Assembly: GCF_004353905.1 (NCBI RefSeq)
Contig: NZ_SMOD01000005.1
Span: forward strand, 124,001 to 188,000
Direction: 5' to 3'
Length of the DNA: 64,000 nucleotides
Source: Paraburkholderia guartelaensis
GTDB lineage: Bacteria > Pseudomonadota > Gammaproteobacteria > Burkholderiales > Burkholderiaceae
Shown here one piece after another: positions 28,942-37,783 of this stretch (the first letter of the stretch is position 1; the number at the start of each line of letters is the position of its first letter). Below the pieces are notes generated by a model. That model ran no database searches and had not been told where the DNA came from. It saw only the letters and a list, made by a program, of their open reading frames with translations. The position numbers were made by a program, and so were the translations under genes.

Positions 28942-29664
28942 TCACTTGCCTTGCGGTCGCAGGTATGCGAGCCAGCGGCGCTCGGCGCGGCGGAACAGCC
29001 ACACGAGCGTGAAAGAAATGATCAGGTACAGGAGCGCGGCGATGCCGAACGCGCCGAACGACTGATACGTCGCCGAGTTCACGTCGCGCGCGATCTTCAG
29101 GATGTCCGGCACGGTAGCCGTGAAGGCCACGGTCGTTGCGTGCAGCATCAGAATGACTTCGTTGCTGTAGTAGGGCAGTGCGCGGCGCAGCGCCGAAGGC
29201 AGGATCACGCGGCGGTACAGCGTGAATTGCGACATGCCATAGGCGCGCGCGGCCTCGATTTCGCCGTAGGGCGTCGCCTTGATCGCGCCCGCGAAGATTT
29301 CGGTGGTGTATGCGCAGGTGTTGAGCGTGAACGCAAGCAGTGTGCAGTTCATGCCGCTTCTGAAGAACGCGCTCGTGAGTTCATGGTTGCGCACGATCTC
29401 GAGGCTGTAGAGGCCCGTGTAGCACAGCAGCAGCTGCACGTAGAGCGGCGTGCCGCGGAAGATGTACGTGTAGAGCCACACGAGCCCGGCGAGCCACTTC
29501 TTCTTCGATACGCGGGCCACGGCGAGCGGCACCGAGAGGCAGAAGCCGAGCCCGATCGAGATGACTAGCAGCCACAGCGTGATGGCCACGCCGCTGAAAT
29601 GGTAGCCGTCTGAGTAGAGGTAGTTGCGCCAGTATTGCTGGATCAGTTGGACGAAGTCTTGCAT
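28942..29664 (-). CDS. hisM: Basic amino acid ABC transporter permease HisM
   Basis: A 240-residue inner-membrane permease with about five helices. It shows [16 protein letters not shown] at the first helix, the [12 protein letters not shown] block and the EAA-type coupling loop [21 protein letters not shown]. It matches HisM of the HisJQMP system. Start ATG 29664, 19 bases after the hisQ stop. It pairs with HisQ to form the translocation path. Confidence 0.9.
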   Translation of the reverse strand: MQDFVQLIQQYWRNYLYSDGYHFSGVAITLWLLVISIGLGFCLSVPLAVARVSKKKWLAGLVWLYTYIFRGTPLYVQLLLCYTGLYSLEIVRNHELTSAFFRSGMNCTLLAFTLNTCAYTTEIFAGAIKATPYGEIEAARAYGMSQFTLYRRVILPSALRRALPYYSNEVILMLHATTVAFTATVPDILKIARDVNSATYQSFGAFGIAALLYLIISFTLVWLFRRAERRWLAYLRPQGK

Positions 29665-29683
29665 GGTCTTGGCCTCGCGCGAT

Positions 29684-30373
29684 TCAGAGATCCGCCTTGC
29701 GCACACCGGTGGAGTAGCGCTTGTCGAGATACATCAGCACGAAGTTGGAGACCGTGGTGATGACGAGATAGATCGCGCCGGCGAGCAGCGTGAAGAAGAA
29801 GAAACGCAGCGTGCCCTTGCCGGCGTCCTGGCTTGCCTTCACGACGTCGGCGAGGCCGATGATCGAGACGAGCGCCGTGGACTTCACGAGCACCTGCCAG
29901 TTGTTGCCGATGCCGGGCAGCGCGAAGCGCATCATCTGCGGGAACATGATGCGCGTGAACACCTGCCAGCCCGTCATGCCGTAGGCGTGGCCCGCTTCGA
30001 GCTGGCCGCGCGGCACCGCGAGGAATGCACCGCGGAACGTCTCGGTAAAATACGCGCCGTAGATGAAGCCGAGCACGACCACGCCCGCGAGGAACGGATC
30101 GATGTCGATCTGATCCCAGCCGAGCATGTCGGTGAGGTTGTTCAGCCAGATCTGGATGCTGTAGAAGAGCAGCAGCATGAGCACGAGATCGGGCACGCCG
30201 CGAATGAGCGTGGTGTAGAGCGTGCCCGCGCCGTGCGCGACGCGGTTTTTGGAGAGCTTGGCCGCCGCGCCGATCAGCCCGAGCACGAACGAGAGCGCGA
30301 GCGACAGCACGGCGAGCTTGACGGTCTGCCAGGTGCCGGCGAGGATCAGCGGGCCGTAGCCTTGAAGAAACAT
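29684..30373 (-). CDS. hisQ: Basic amino acid ABC transporter permease HisQ
   Basis: A 229-residue inner-membrane permease. MFLQGYGPLILAGTWQTVKL is the usual HisQ start. The IRGVPDLVLMLLLFY block and the coupling loop LEAGHAYGMTGWQVFTRIMFPQ follow. I chose ATG 30373; an in-frame start 22 codons upstream is not homologous. It is second in the operon, 252 bases after the binding-protein stop. That gap contains a small hairpin that could lower expression of the membrane genes relative to the binding protein. Confidence 0.9.
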   Translation of the reverse strand: MFLQGYGPLILAGTWQTVKLAVLSLALSFVLGLIGAAAKLSKNRVAHGAGTLYTTLIRGVPDLVLMLLLFYSIQIWLNNLTDMLGWDQIDIDPFLAGVVVLGFIYGAYFTETFRGAFLAVPRGQLEAGHAYGMTGWQVFTRIMFPQMMRFALPGIGNNWQVLVKSTALVSIIGLADVVKASQDAGKGTLRFFFFTLLAGAIYLVITTVSNFVLMYLDKRYSTGVRKADL

Positions 30374-30541
30374 GGGCGAGTCCTTGACGGTGCGTTTCTC
30401 ACACCGCGAAAGGCGCGGCGCTTGTCTGCCGCGGTTCAAATCCGTTCATGGCCGCGCGGTTGTACGCGTGTGCGGCCGATGCGATTGCGCTCGTGAGCGC
30501 GCCTGTGACTGTATACGAAGCCCGGTGGCGGTCTATCGGGG

Positions 30542-30554
30542 AGCCCCCGGGGCT
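30542..30554. other. Small hairpin between binding protein and hisQ
   Basis: AGCCCC and GGGGCT form a 6-bp stem within the 252-base gap. In similar operons such structures protect or partly end the upstream mRNA. Nothing else was seen in the gap. Confidence 0.3.
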
Positions 30555-30625
30555 TTTCTGGTGCCGTGGCGCGAGGCGCGAGCGGTGGTGTCTCGTTGTT
30601 TATTTACCTGCGTGTGCTTTCCCGT

Positions 30626-31402
30626 TCACTTGCCTTTGTAGATATCGAAGTCGAAGTACTGCTTCGCGATCTTGTCGAACGTGCCGTCGGCATGAATCGC
30701 GGCCAGCGCCGTGTTGAACTTCGCCTTGAGTTCGGCGTCGTCCCGGCGCAGGCCGATGGCGGTGCCGTCGCCGATCGTCGCCGGGTCTTCCACTTCCGGG
30801 CCCGCCCACGCGAAGCCCTTGCCGCGCGGCGTCTTCAGGAAGCCGAAATCCGCCTGGACCTCGTCTTGCAGCGTGGCGTCGAGGCGCCCCGCAATCAGAT
30901 CCTGGTACACCTGATCCTGATTCTGGTACGAGATCACGTTCACGCCCTGCGGCGCCCAGTGCACTTTCGCATACGCTTCCTGGGTCGAGCCCTGCTCGAC
31001 GCCCACGTTCTTGCCCTTGAGCGAAGCCGGCGTGGGCAGCAGCGGCGAGCCCGCGCGCGCGAGCATGCGTGCGGGCGCATCGAACATCTTCGCGGAGTAG
31101 TCGATCTGCTGGGCGCGCTGCGGCGTGATGGTCAGCGACGACACGATCGCGTCGAACTTGCGGGCCTTGAGCGCCGGGATGATGCCGTCGAGGTCGTTTT
31201 CGACCCAGACGCACTTCACGTTCATGCGCGCACACAGGGCTTTCGTGAGGTCGACGTCGAAGCCGACGATCTGCCCGTTCGGCGCTTTGGACTCGAACGG
31301 CGCATAGCTGGCGTCCACGCCGATACGCACGGTTTTCCACTCTTTGGCGGCGGCGCTACCCGCGATCAGGGCGAGCGCCACGCACACTGCAAACTTCTTC
31401 AT
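30626..31402 (-). CDS. argT: Lys/Arg/Orn/His-type periplasmic binding protein
   Basis: A 258-residue periplasmic protein. The signal peptide is MKKFAVCVALALIAGSAAAK. The mature part starts KTVRIGVDASYAPFESKAPN, followed by GFDVDLTKALC, then IVSSLTITPQRAQQIDYS and GVEQGSTQEAYAK, all typical of ArgT/HisJ. It captures basic amino acids for the HisQMP transporter coded downstream. ATG 31402 was chosen because AGGAGA is spaced properly from it; the ATG just upstream (31405) is too close to that site. argT and hisJ cannot be told apart here. Confidence 0.9.
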   Translation of the reverse strand: MKKFAVCVALALIAGSAAAKEWKTVRIGVDASYAPFESKAPNGQIVGFDVDLTKALCARMNVKCVWVENDLDGIIPALKARKFDAIVSSLTITPQRAQQIDYSAKMFDAPARMLARAGSPLLPTPASLKGKNVGVEQGSTQEAYAKVHWAPQGVNVISYQNQDQVYQDLIAGRLDATLQDEVQADFGFLKTPRGKGFAWAGPEVEDPATIGDGTAIGLRRDDAELKAKFNTALAAIHADGTFDKIAKQYFDFDIYKGK

Positions 31403-31837
31403 CATTCTCCTGTCGAGCCGGAGCGAGTGCCTTTTTGGCACTCACTCCGCTCCCATGCACGGCTGATACGGGCGGCGCGGCGCGGTAAGGGGCGCGCGGC
31501 CGACGCGAGGCGGACCGGCTCGTGGCCGTTGGCCGCCATTCTAGGTGATCAAAAATGCGGGTCGGAAAGCGCGACGCACTCCGGCCACGGCGGCAGCGCG
31601 CGCTGGCGGGGCGGGGTTGCCGCCACGGGGTGTCCACCCCGGGCCATCAGGCTCGCGCTGGCCGAAAAGCGCGGTATTTTACCCGAAGCCGGAGGGCGTG
31701 CGGGTCTGACGCGGGGCGACGCTGGCAGTGCAGCTCATTGATGTTGCTGGCGAAACGATGCGGTGCGCCGCTGCGGATTGTGCAAGCGGGCCGCCGCCCT
31801 TACCTTCGGACATCGACATGATTGACGGGAGATTGCC
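31403..31837. other. Intergenic region between argT and the pirin gene
   Basis: About 435 bases without a supported gene. It must hold the divergent promoters. On the minus strand TAGAAT (31538-31543 on plus) is a possible -10 box for the ABC operon. No clear operator was found. Confidence 0.45.
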
Positions 31838-32536
31838 ATGCTGACCATCCGACGCGCCGACGAACGCGGCCACGCCAACCACGGTTGGCTCGACTCGTAC
31901 CACAGCTTTTCGTTTGCCGACTATTTCGACGAAGGGCATATGCACTACGGTGCGCTGCGGGTGCTCAACGACGACCGTATCGCGGGCGGCCAGGGCTTCG
32001 GCGCGCACGGCCACCGCGACATGGAGATCGTGACCTATGTGCTTTCCGGCGCGCTCGCACACCGCGACAGCATGGGCAACGGCTCGACCATCCGCCCCGG
32101 CGACGTGCAGCGCATGAGCGCCGGCACCGGCGTGATGCACAGCGAGTTCAACGGCTCGAAAGAAGAGGAGGCGCATCTGCTGCAGATCTGGCTGCTCCCG
32201 CGCGAGCGTGGCGGGGCGCCCGGCTACGAGGAAAAGCGCTTCGACGACGCCGACAAGCGCGGGCGCCTGCGCCTCGTCGCCTCGCCCGACGGACGTGATG
32301 GCTCGGTGACCGTGCAGTCGGATGCCTCGATCTACGCGGCTCTCGTGGACGGCGAGGAGCGCGTCGAGTATGCGGTGCCCGCCGGACGGCGCGTCTATCT
32401 GCATGTTGCGCGCGGCGCGCTCGACGTGAACGGCCAGCGTCTCGAAGCCGGCGATGCAGCGATGATCGAGGCCGAGGCGGGCGTCGCGCTCGCAAACGGC
32501 GCAGCAGCCGAGGTGCTGCTGTTCGATCTCGCGTGA
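31838..32536 (+). CDS. Pirin-family bicupin (YhhW/quercetinase-like)
   Basis: A 232-residue double cupin. The metal site residues are visible in the N-terminal cupin: HGHRDMEIV, then the later MHSEFN, which together provide the His/His/His/Glu ligands of pirins. The family opening MLTIRRADERGHANHGWLDSYHSFSFADY is seen (quoted in part: GWLDSYHSFSFADYFD). E. coli YhhW, of similar size, has quercetin dioxygenase activity in vitro. The natural role is unknown. GGAG precedes the ATG. A perfect 15-bp terminator follows. Confidence 0.9.
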   Translation: MLTIRRADERGHANHGWLDSYHSFSFADYFDEGHMHYGALRVLNDDRIAGGQGFGAHGHRDMEIVTYVLSGALAHRDSMGNGSTIRPGDVQRMSAGTGVMHSEFNGSKEEEAHLLQIWLLPRERGGAPGYEEKRFDDADKRGRLRLVASPDGRDGSVTVQSDASIYAALVDGEERVEYAVPAGRRVYLHVARGALDVNGQRLEAGDAAMIEAEAGVALANGAAAEVLLFDLA

Positions 32537-32578
32537 GCCTTTGAACGGCGGCGGCCTGCGGTCGCCCGCGCCATGAAA

Positions 32579-32612
32579 AAAGCGCCGCGGGGTGTGAACC
32601 CCGCGGCGCTTT
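32579..32612. terminator. Terminator between pirin and Spy-like gene
   Basis: A 15-bp perfect stem AAAGCGCCGCGGGGT and its complement, with loop GTGA. A-run on the left and T-run on the right let it serve both convergent genes. Confidence 0.85.
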
Positions 32613-32642
32613 GTCGCGCTTTTGCGCGCGCGAGTGTGCCGA

Positions 32643-33215
32643 TTACTGCTGCGCGGCCGGTGCCGAAGCGCCGCCCTTGTGGTGCTGCTCCCAGCGCTCA
32701 CGCATCTGCTCGTGGCGCTGCTCCATCTTCGCGAAGCGCTCCTTGATCGCCGTGCTCACGGTCGTCTTCTGCTGGTCGTTCAGGCCGTTGTAGAAGGCGA
32801 GCCACGCTTGCGTCGTTTGCTCGCGCAGTTGCTGGTTCTGCTGCTCGACCTGCTCGTGCGCCGTGTGCATGGCATTCAGGTCGAGGATCGGCTGGTTCTT
32901 CATCGCATCGAACTGCTGCTTCATCTGTTCATGATTCTTGCGCATGGCCTGGCCGTTCTGCTTCATCGTGTCGAGCGCAGCCTGCCATTGCTTTTCCTGC
33001 GCGGCGTTCAGGTTCAGCTTGTCGTGCAGCTTCTTGAAGCCGAGCATGAAGTCGCCGTGCATGCCGGGACCGCCGTGCATGCCCGGGCCGCCGTGCATCA
33101 TGCCGGGGCCGCCCGGGGGCGTCGTCTGGGTCTGGGCGTTGGCGGCGGTGGCGCCCACGGTGAGCGCGAGCGAGGCAGCGGCGATAGCGAGAAGGCGCGA
33201 AGTCGTCTTGTACAT
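32643..33215 (-). CDS. Spy/CpxP-like periplasmic protein (LTXXQ family)
   Basis: A 190-residue exported protein. The signal peptide ends ...TAANAQ. A His/Met/Gly/Pro stretch MHGGPGMHGGPGMHGD follows, then an all-helical region with the LNLNAAQEKQW motif, related to the LTxxQ motif of Spy and CpxP. Later LNDQQKTTVSTAIKERF repeats that motif. Spy is an ATP-independent periplasmic chaperone, and CpxP damps the Cpx system. The gene diverges from an OmpR-type two-component operon whose control region holds two direct-repeat boxes, so it is probably a target of that system. Confidence 0.82.
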   Translation of the reverse strand: MYKTTSRLLAIAAASLALTVGATAANAQTQTTPPGGPGMMHGGPGMHGGPGMHGDFMLGFKKLHDKLNLNAAQEKQWQAALDTMKQNGQAMRKNHEQMKQQFDAMKNQPILDLNAMHTAHEQVEQQNQQLREQTTQAWLAFYNGLNDQQKTTVSTAIKERFAKMEQRHEQMRERWEQHHKGGASAPAAQQ

Positions 33216-33350
33216 GGTGATGCTCCTGACAAATCCATGAGGGTTTTATCCGGTCTGGCGCGGCGCTTTCGGAAAGTGGTGGCGCTCGCAACCGGTGTCC
33301 CTAGCGTATCGACCCGTCCGGGAGCGCGTGTTACGCGGCGGGCCGCCGAG

Positions 33351-33394
33351 ATTACGCGACATTACACGCGCCTTTCGCGGTAACACCTCGTAAC
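33351..33394. promoter_or_regulatory. Two OmpR/CpxR-like direct-repeat boxes
   Basis: At 33380-33394 GTAAC-N5-GTAAC reads on the plus strand. At 33351-33365 GTAAT-N5-GTAAT reads on the minus strand. The 10-base repeat spacing is that of the CpxR box (GTAAA-N5-GTAAA) and of OmpR-family sites. One box faces the regulator operon, the other the Spy-like gene. Confidence 0.6.
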
Positions 33395-33449
33395 CCAGGT
33401 GGAAGACCTGTAAGCAAACGGCCCCTGCGCGCGCGTTACACTTCATCCC

Positions 33450-34181
33450 ATGGCTACTCAAATCCTTGTCGTCGACGACGACCTCGAACTACGCGACCTC
33501 CTGCGCGACTATCTCGCGCGCCAGGGCATGGAAGTCTCGGTGCTGCACGACGCCGGCTCGCTGGAGCGGCGGCTCGAGCGCGAGCGCCCGGATCTGATCG
33601 TGCTCGACCTGATGATGCCGGGCGTCGACGGCCTGACCGCGCTGCGCAAGCTGCGCGCGGCCGGCGACGACATCCCCGTGATCATGCTCACGGCGCGCGC
33701 GGACGACGTGGACCGCATCGTCGGCCTCGAACTGGGCGCGGATGACTATCTCGGCAAGCCGTTCAACCCGCGCGAACTGCTGGCGCGCGTGCAGGCGGTG
33801 CTGCGCCGGCGCCGCACGGTGCCTTCGGCCGCGGCGCCCGAGCAGCGCGAACCGTACGCGTTCGGCCGCTTCACGCTCGACTTCCAGTCGCGCACGCTGC
33901 AGCAGGAAGGCAAGCCGATCATGCTGTCGGGCAGCGAGTTCGCGCTCCTGAAGATTTTCGTGAATCACCCCATGCGTACGCTCACGCGCGAGCGCCTGCT
34001 GGAATTGCTGCACGGTCCCGAGTACGACGGCACCGACCGCGGTATCGACGTGCAGGTGTGGCGTCTGCGGCGCATTCTTGAAAGCGACCCGTCCACGCCG
34101 CGCTTCATTCAGACCGTGCGCGGACGCGGCTACGTGTTCGTTCCCGACGGAGAGCAGGGCAACCATGCGCCGGCCGGTTGA
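33450..34181 (+). CDS. OmpR-family response regulator
   Basis: A 243-residue regulator. The receiver domain has the acidic pair in VVDDD, phospho-acceptor Asp53 in LIVLDLMMPG, and the Lys in LGKPFNPREL. The C-terminal winged helix shows LSGSEFALLKIFVNHP, TRERLLELLHGPEY and the very OmpR-like end PRFIQTVRGRGYVFVPDGE. OmpR of E. coli is matched closely in that region. It overlaps the sensor kinase gene by 17 bases. The promoter region carries OmpR/CpxR-like direct repeats, so autoregulation is probable. Confidence 0.93.
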   Translation: MATQILVVDDDLELRDLLRDYLARQGMEVSVLHDAGSLERRLERERPDLIVLDLMMPGVDGLTALRKLRAAGDDIPVIMLTARADDVDRIVGLELGADDYLGKPFNPRELLARVQAVLRRRRTVPSAAAPEQREPYAFGRFTLDFQSRTLQQEGKPIMLSGSEFALLKIFVNHPMRTLTRERLLELLHGPEYDGTDRGIDVQVWRLRRILESDPSTPRFIQTVRGRGYVFVPDGEQGNHAPAG

Positions 34182-35481
34182 TTCGCTGTTTGGGCGCCTT
34201 GCGGTCATCTTCATCGGCGTTCTGCTGGTGTCGCATGTCGCCTGGTTCACGCTCATGCGCGTCGAACACAATCAGATGCAAACGCGCTACGCCGTCGAGG
34301 AAGCGACCTTCCTCGTCGACGCGGTGCGCCAGCACGTCGAGCGCGAGCCCGACCAGCCGCTGCCTTCGCGCGTGCAACTCGTCGATCCGGCGAGTCCCGC
34401 CGTGCCGCCGGTCACCGAGCGCATGCCCGAGCCGCTGCGCCGTTTCATCGACGACGTGCGCGAGCGCATGCCACCCGGCACCGACGTGCGCGTCGGGCCG
34501 CCCGGCGGGCCGCCCACGCTCTGGGTGCGCGGGCCGCAGGACGCCCGCTGGATCGTCTTGCCGGGCCAGCCGCTGCGCATCATGCGGCCGCTCGACAAGT
34601 TTTTCCCCTGGGTCATCACCATTTTCGCCACTGCCGTAATCGCCGCGCTCGTTGCCGCGTGGATGCTGCAGCAGCCGCTGAGCGCGCTCGCGCAGGCCGT
34701 CGGGCGCTTTGGCCGCGGCGAGCCCGTACCGCCCGTGCCCGAGCGCGGGCCGCGCGAGCTGCGCCAGCTCACGCTGGGCTTTAACCAGATGGTCAAGGAA
34801 GTCGAGCGCACGGAGAAAGACCGCGCCGTCATGCTGGCGGGCGTTGCGCACGATCTCAAGACGCCGCTCGCCCGGCTGCGTCTGCGCGCCGAAATGATGG
34901 ACGAGCAAAAAGTGCGTGACGGTGTGGTGCGCGACGTCGAGTCGATGGCGCACATCGTCGACCAGTTCCTCGTGTTCGCGCACGACGGCGCCGATCGCAG
35001 CGAGCCCGTCGAGGTCGACGACCAGTGCGAGCGCATCGCACGCAACCACCGCACGGCGAGCGGCGAGACGATTGCGATCGAAACGCGTCTGCGTGCGGGA
35101 CCGGAGTTTCGTCTGCCCGCGGCCACGCTCGAACGCGTGGTCTCGAACCTGCTCGACAACGCGCATGCGTATGGCGCACCGCCCGTCGTCATCGAGAGCG
35201 AGCGCGGCGCGACGGGTTTTTCGCTCACCGTGCGCGACCACGGCAAGGGCATCCCCGACCAGGAACTGACGCAGGCGAGCCGGCCGTTCGTGCGCCTCGA
35301 CCCCGCGCGCGGCGGCAACGGCCACAGCGGCCTCGGCCTCGCGATCGTCGAGCGGCTCGTGCGCCGCGCGGGCGGCGAGCTTTCGATCGGCAACGGCGAG
35401 AGCGGCGGTCTCGCGGTGCGCATGACGTTTGCGTTCGACGTGGTGGAGCGCACCGTCACCGAAGCGGCGCAGATCTGGTAA
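34165..35481 (+). CDS. EnvZ-like sensor histidine kinase
   Basis: A 438-residue inner-membrane kinase. It has a transmembrane helix near residues 8-32, a Pro/Arg-rich periplasmic sensor region (about 35-145), a second helix (about 150-172), HAMP, then HisKA with His229 in GVAHDLKTPLARLRLRAEM. The ATPase domain has the N box (VSNLLDNAHAYG), G1 (DHGKGIPD) and G2 (GHSGLGLAIVERL). ATG 34165 lies inside the response regulator gene, suggesting translational coupling; no other start gives the first helix at the N-terminus. It probably senses envelope conditions and signals to the OmpR-like partner. Confidence 0.92.
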   Translation: MRRPVDSLFGRLAVIFIGVLLVSHVAWFTLMRVEHNQMQTRYAVEEATFLVDAVRQHVEREPDQPLPSRVQLVDPASPAVPPVTERMPEPLRRFIDDVRERMPPGTDVRVGPPGGPPTLWVRGPQDARWIVLPGQPLRIMRPLDKFFPWVITIFATAVIAALVAAWMLQQPLSALAQAVGRFGRGEPVPPVPERGPRELRQLTLGFNQMVKEVERTEKDRAVMLAGVAHDLKTPLARLRLRAEMMDEQKVRDGVVRDVESMAHIVDQFLVFAHDGADRSEPVEVDDQCERIARNHRTASGETIAIETRLRAGPEFRLPAATLERVVSNLLDNAHAYGAPPVVIESERGATGFSLTVRDHGKGIPDQELTQASRPFVRLDPARGGNGHSGLGLAIVERLVRRAGGELSIGNGESGGLAVRMTFAFDVVERTVTEAAQIW

Positions 35482-35659
35482 ATCGCACTGGAATGGTTTG
35501 GCGGGAGCCCGCACCGAACAGGTGGGGCGTGGCCGGATGGGCTGGACCTGGTACCGAGCTGGTATTGCGCTGGTATCGACCAGGTTTGACCTGACGTTCC
35601 GCCCGAAGGCGCCGCCTTGGCGACGCCGGATTGCGCGAGGTCAGGTTGGGCGCGGACGT

Positions 35660-35926
35660 TCAGGCCGTGAAGAGCGTGTCGAGCGCGGCGGCGGCCTCGT
35701 TGTCCACCGTGTTGTAGGTCACGGTGTCGGCCTCGAAGATGTAGTGCGTGGTGTACTTGCCGAGGCGGGCAAGAATCTCTTCCTGAATCAGCTCGGGCGT
35801 GGCGTCGAGTTTCAGGTACCACGCGGTCGATGACAGGCGCGTCTGGAACGCGCCGTACTCGACCATCAACTGGTCGAACGCGAGCGCATCCTGATCGCGG
35901 CAGACAATGACCAGATTTCCCTTCAT
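35660..35926 (-). CDS. Small hypothetical protein (88 aa), possible Cas2/SinR-like ferredoxin fold
   Basis: An 88-residue protein of unknown function. It begins MKGNLVIVCRDQD and contains FQTRLSSTAWYLKLDATPE and THYIFEADTVTYNTVD. The beta-alpha-beta pattern, with a hydrophobic first strand and a Ser/Trp-containing second strand, resembles small ferredoxin-fold proteins of the Cas2/SinR kind, but I cannot confirm this. No cas genes or repeats are nearby. The ATG at 35926 is chosen because homology-like structure begins there; a start at 36001 would add 25 residues of unlikely composition. Good codon usage supports a real gene. Confidence 0.65.
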   Translation of the reverse strand: MKGNLVIVCRDQDALAFDQLMVEYGAFQTRLSSTAWYLKLDATPELIQEEILARLGKYTTHYIFEADTVTYNTVDNEAAAALDTLFTA

Positions 35927-36103
35927 GCATGCCTCCAGATTTGTGCGGAACACCGAAGTGGCGCGGTTTGACTCATGCGCACCGGATGGACTGGCGCGCA
36001 CCGTTCATCCCATGATACCGCGCCTCGCCGGTTGAGCCGGGCGAGCCCCGCAGCCTGGTACGGGCATCCCTCGTGTGATGGGTTGAGCCAACTCCTCGTG
36101 CAC

Positions 36104-37783
36104 TCACCAGGTCGGCGCCGCGGCGCGCGGCGGCACGACGCCCTCGGCCGTCATGGCCTCGCAACGGTCGCGTCCGGCCGCCTTCGCCATGTAGAGCGCG
36201 AGGTCGGCGCGGCTCATCAGACGCTCGGGCTGATCCTGCGAGGCGGCAAGTTCGGTCACGCCGATGCTCACACTCACGCTCGCTTCCTCGGGCAGTTCCA
36301 CGCAAATGCGCTTGCCCACCTGCTCGCGCAGGCGATCGAGCACGGCGAGGCCGGTGACGAGCGAGGTCGCGGGCAGCAGGATGCCGAACTCCTCGCCGCC
36401 CAGACGGCCGACGGCGTCGTCGGCGCGCAGTTCGGCGCGGCAGGTTTCCACGAAATGCTGAAGCGCGCGGTCGCCCGCCGGGTGGCCGAAGCGGTCGTTG
36501 ATCTGCTTGAAGTAGTCGAGGTCGGCAATCGCCATGCACAGCGGTTTGCCTGCCGCGTAGGCCACGTCGATCTCGCGGCGCAGCAGGTCGAGGAAATAGC
36601 GCCGCGAGAGCGCGCCGGTCAGCGCGTCGTGGCGCGCCTCGGCGGCGAGCAGGGCGTTCGCGGCCTGCAACTGGCCGGCGAGATCGCGGCTCGCGTGATG
36701 CAGACGCCGCTCGCGCACCCACGAGACCGAGATCACCGCCGCGAGCGCCGCCGTGCCCGCGAGCGTGAGGAAAATGAGGAGCCGGTCGCGCCGATGGTTC
36801 GCGATCAGCTCGGACCACGCATTGACCGGATCCACGAGATGCGCCGAGAGCCCGGAGTTCAGTCCGCCGCGCTGTTCGTAGAGGGCGGGCGAGCGCTGGC
36901 CCGGCAACGCGATCATTTGCGCAGCGTCGGCGCGCGGGATCCAGGACGCTTCGCTCAACGCGGCTTTCGATGCCGGGCGCAGCTCGAGCGGCGCGAAGTG
37001 CTCGCGCAGATAGGTGTTCACGCGGTCCACCGCGTTCATTTCGGCGACGTGCGAGCCTGGCATCGCACGTCCTTCGAGCGCGCTGTCGTGGGCCATGATG
37101 ATGACGCCGTTGTTGTCCGCGACGAAGGTGCCCGGGTGGGTGACCCAGTGGCGCAGCCGCGCGATGCTGACCTTCGCGACGACGGCGCCGACCAGCAGGC
37201 CGTCGTCATAGACGGGCGCGGCGACGAAAATGCCGGGCTCGCCGCTTGCCGTGCCCACGCCATAGGCTTCGGAGAACGCCCCGAGCAGCGTGTCGTTCAG
37301 ATACGCGCGCGGACGCATGTCCACGCCGACGTAGGAGATTTTTTCGAGCGCATTGCTCGACGCGATGCAGATGCCGTTCGCGTTGACGAGCCAGATCGCA
37401 TCGAGCCCGGAAAAGCCCTGGGCGTCGTGGAGGAAGCGGTCGACGCCGGCGAGCGCGGGCACGCCTTGTAGTTCCTTGCGCCGCGCCAGTTCCGTCGAAT
37501 CGCTCGACGCGGCATAATGCGCGGCCTCGGTAATCGCCTGCTGGACGACGCGGGTTTCGGCCATCGTCGCCGGAATGGCGCGCGACATGGCGAGGTCGCT
37601 GGCGATCACTTCGGCCATGTTGTCCACGACCGAGCGCATCATCTGGCGCTGTGCGGCGAGCGCGGCCTCGAACTCCTGGCGGACCATACGGTCCGCGAGC
37701 CAGTCGGCCGCCGCCCAGCAGACGAGCGCGACCACCACGACCCCGAGGGGTCCGGCTGCCTGGCGCAAGAGTCTCCTGTTCAT
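36104..37783 (-). CDS. Membrane Cache-GGDEF diguanylate cyclase
   Basis: A 559-residue protein. It has an N-terminal transmembrane helix (residues about 10-30), a large periplasmic double-Cache-like sensor domain (about 35-345), a second helix (about 355-378) and a GGDEF domain (about 400-550). The active-site motif is RLGGEEFGIL, and an RxxD inhibitory site (RADD) stands five residues before it, so product inhibition by c-di-GMP is expected. The sensor contains GLDAIWLVNANGICIASSN, typical of Cache ligand pockets. It makes cyclic-di-GMP in response to an unknown external ligand. Start ATG 37783 is chosen over one 22 codons upstream. Confidence 0.92.
   Translation of the reverse strand: MNRRLLRQAAGPLGVVVVALVCWAAADWLADRMVRQEFEAALAAQRQMMRSVVDNMAEVIASDLAMSRAIPATMAETRVVQQAITEAAHYAASSDSTELARRKELQGVPALAGVDRFLHDAQGFSGLDAIWLVNANGICIASSNALEKISYVGVDMRPRAYLNDTLLGAFSEAYGVGTASGEPGIFVAAPVYDDGLLVGAVVAKVSIARLRHWVTHPGTFVADNNGVIIMAHDSALEGRAMPGSHVAEMNAVDRVNTYLREHFAPLELRPASKAALSEASWIPRADAAQMIALPGQRSPALYEQRGGLNSGLSAHLVDPVNAWSELIANHRRDRLLIFLTLAGTAALAAVISVSWVRERRLHHASRDLAGQLQAANALLAAEARHDALTGALSRRYFLDLLRREIDVAYAAGKPLCMAIADLDYFKQINDRFGHPAGDRALQHFVETCRAELRADDAVGRLGGEEFGILLPATSLVTGLAVLDRLREQVGKRICVELPEEASVSVSIGVTELAASQDQPERLMSRADLALYMAKAAGRDRCEAMTAEGVVPPRAAAPTW

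Noticed and set aside
31770..31795. TTGCA with GG-N10-GC on the minus strand as a sigma-54 promoter for argT
   Set aside because: The -24 half does not match (CGGCGGC) and the site is about 370 bases from the gene, so chance is more likely.
35660..35926. A CRISPR-Cas remnant suggested by the Cas2-like small protein
   Set aside because: No repeat-spacer array or other cas gene is present in the window.
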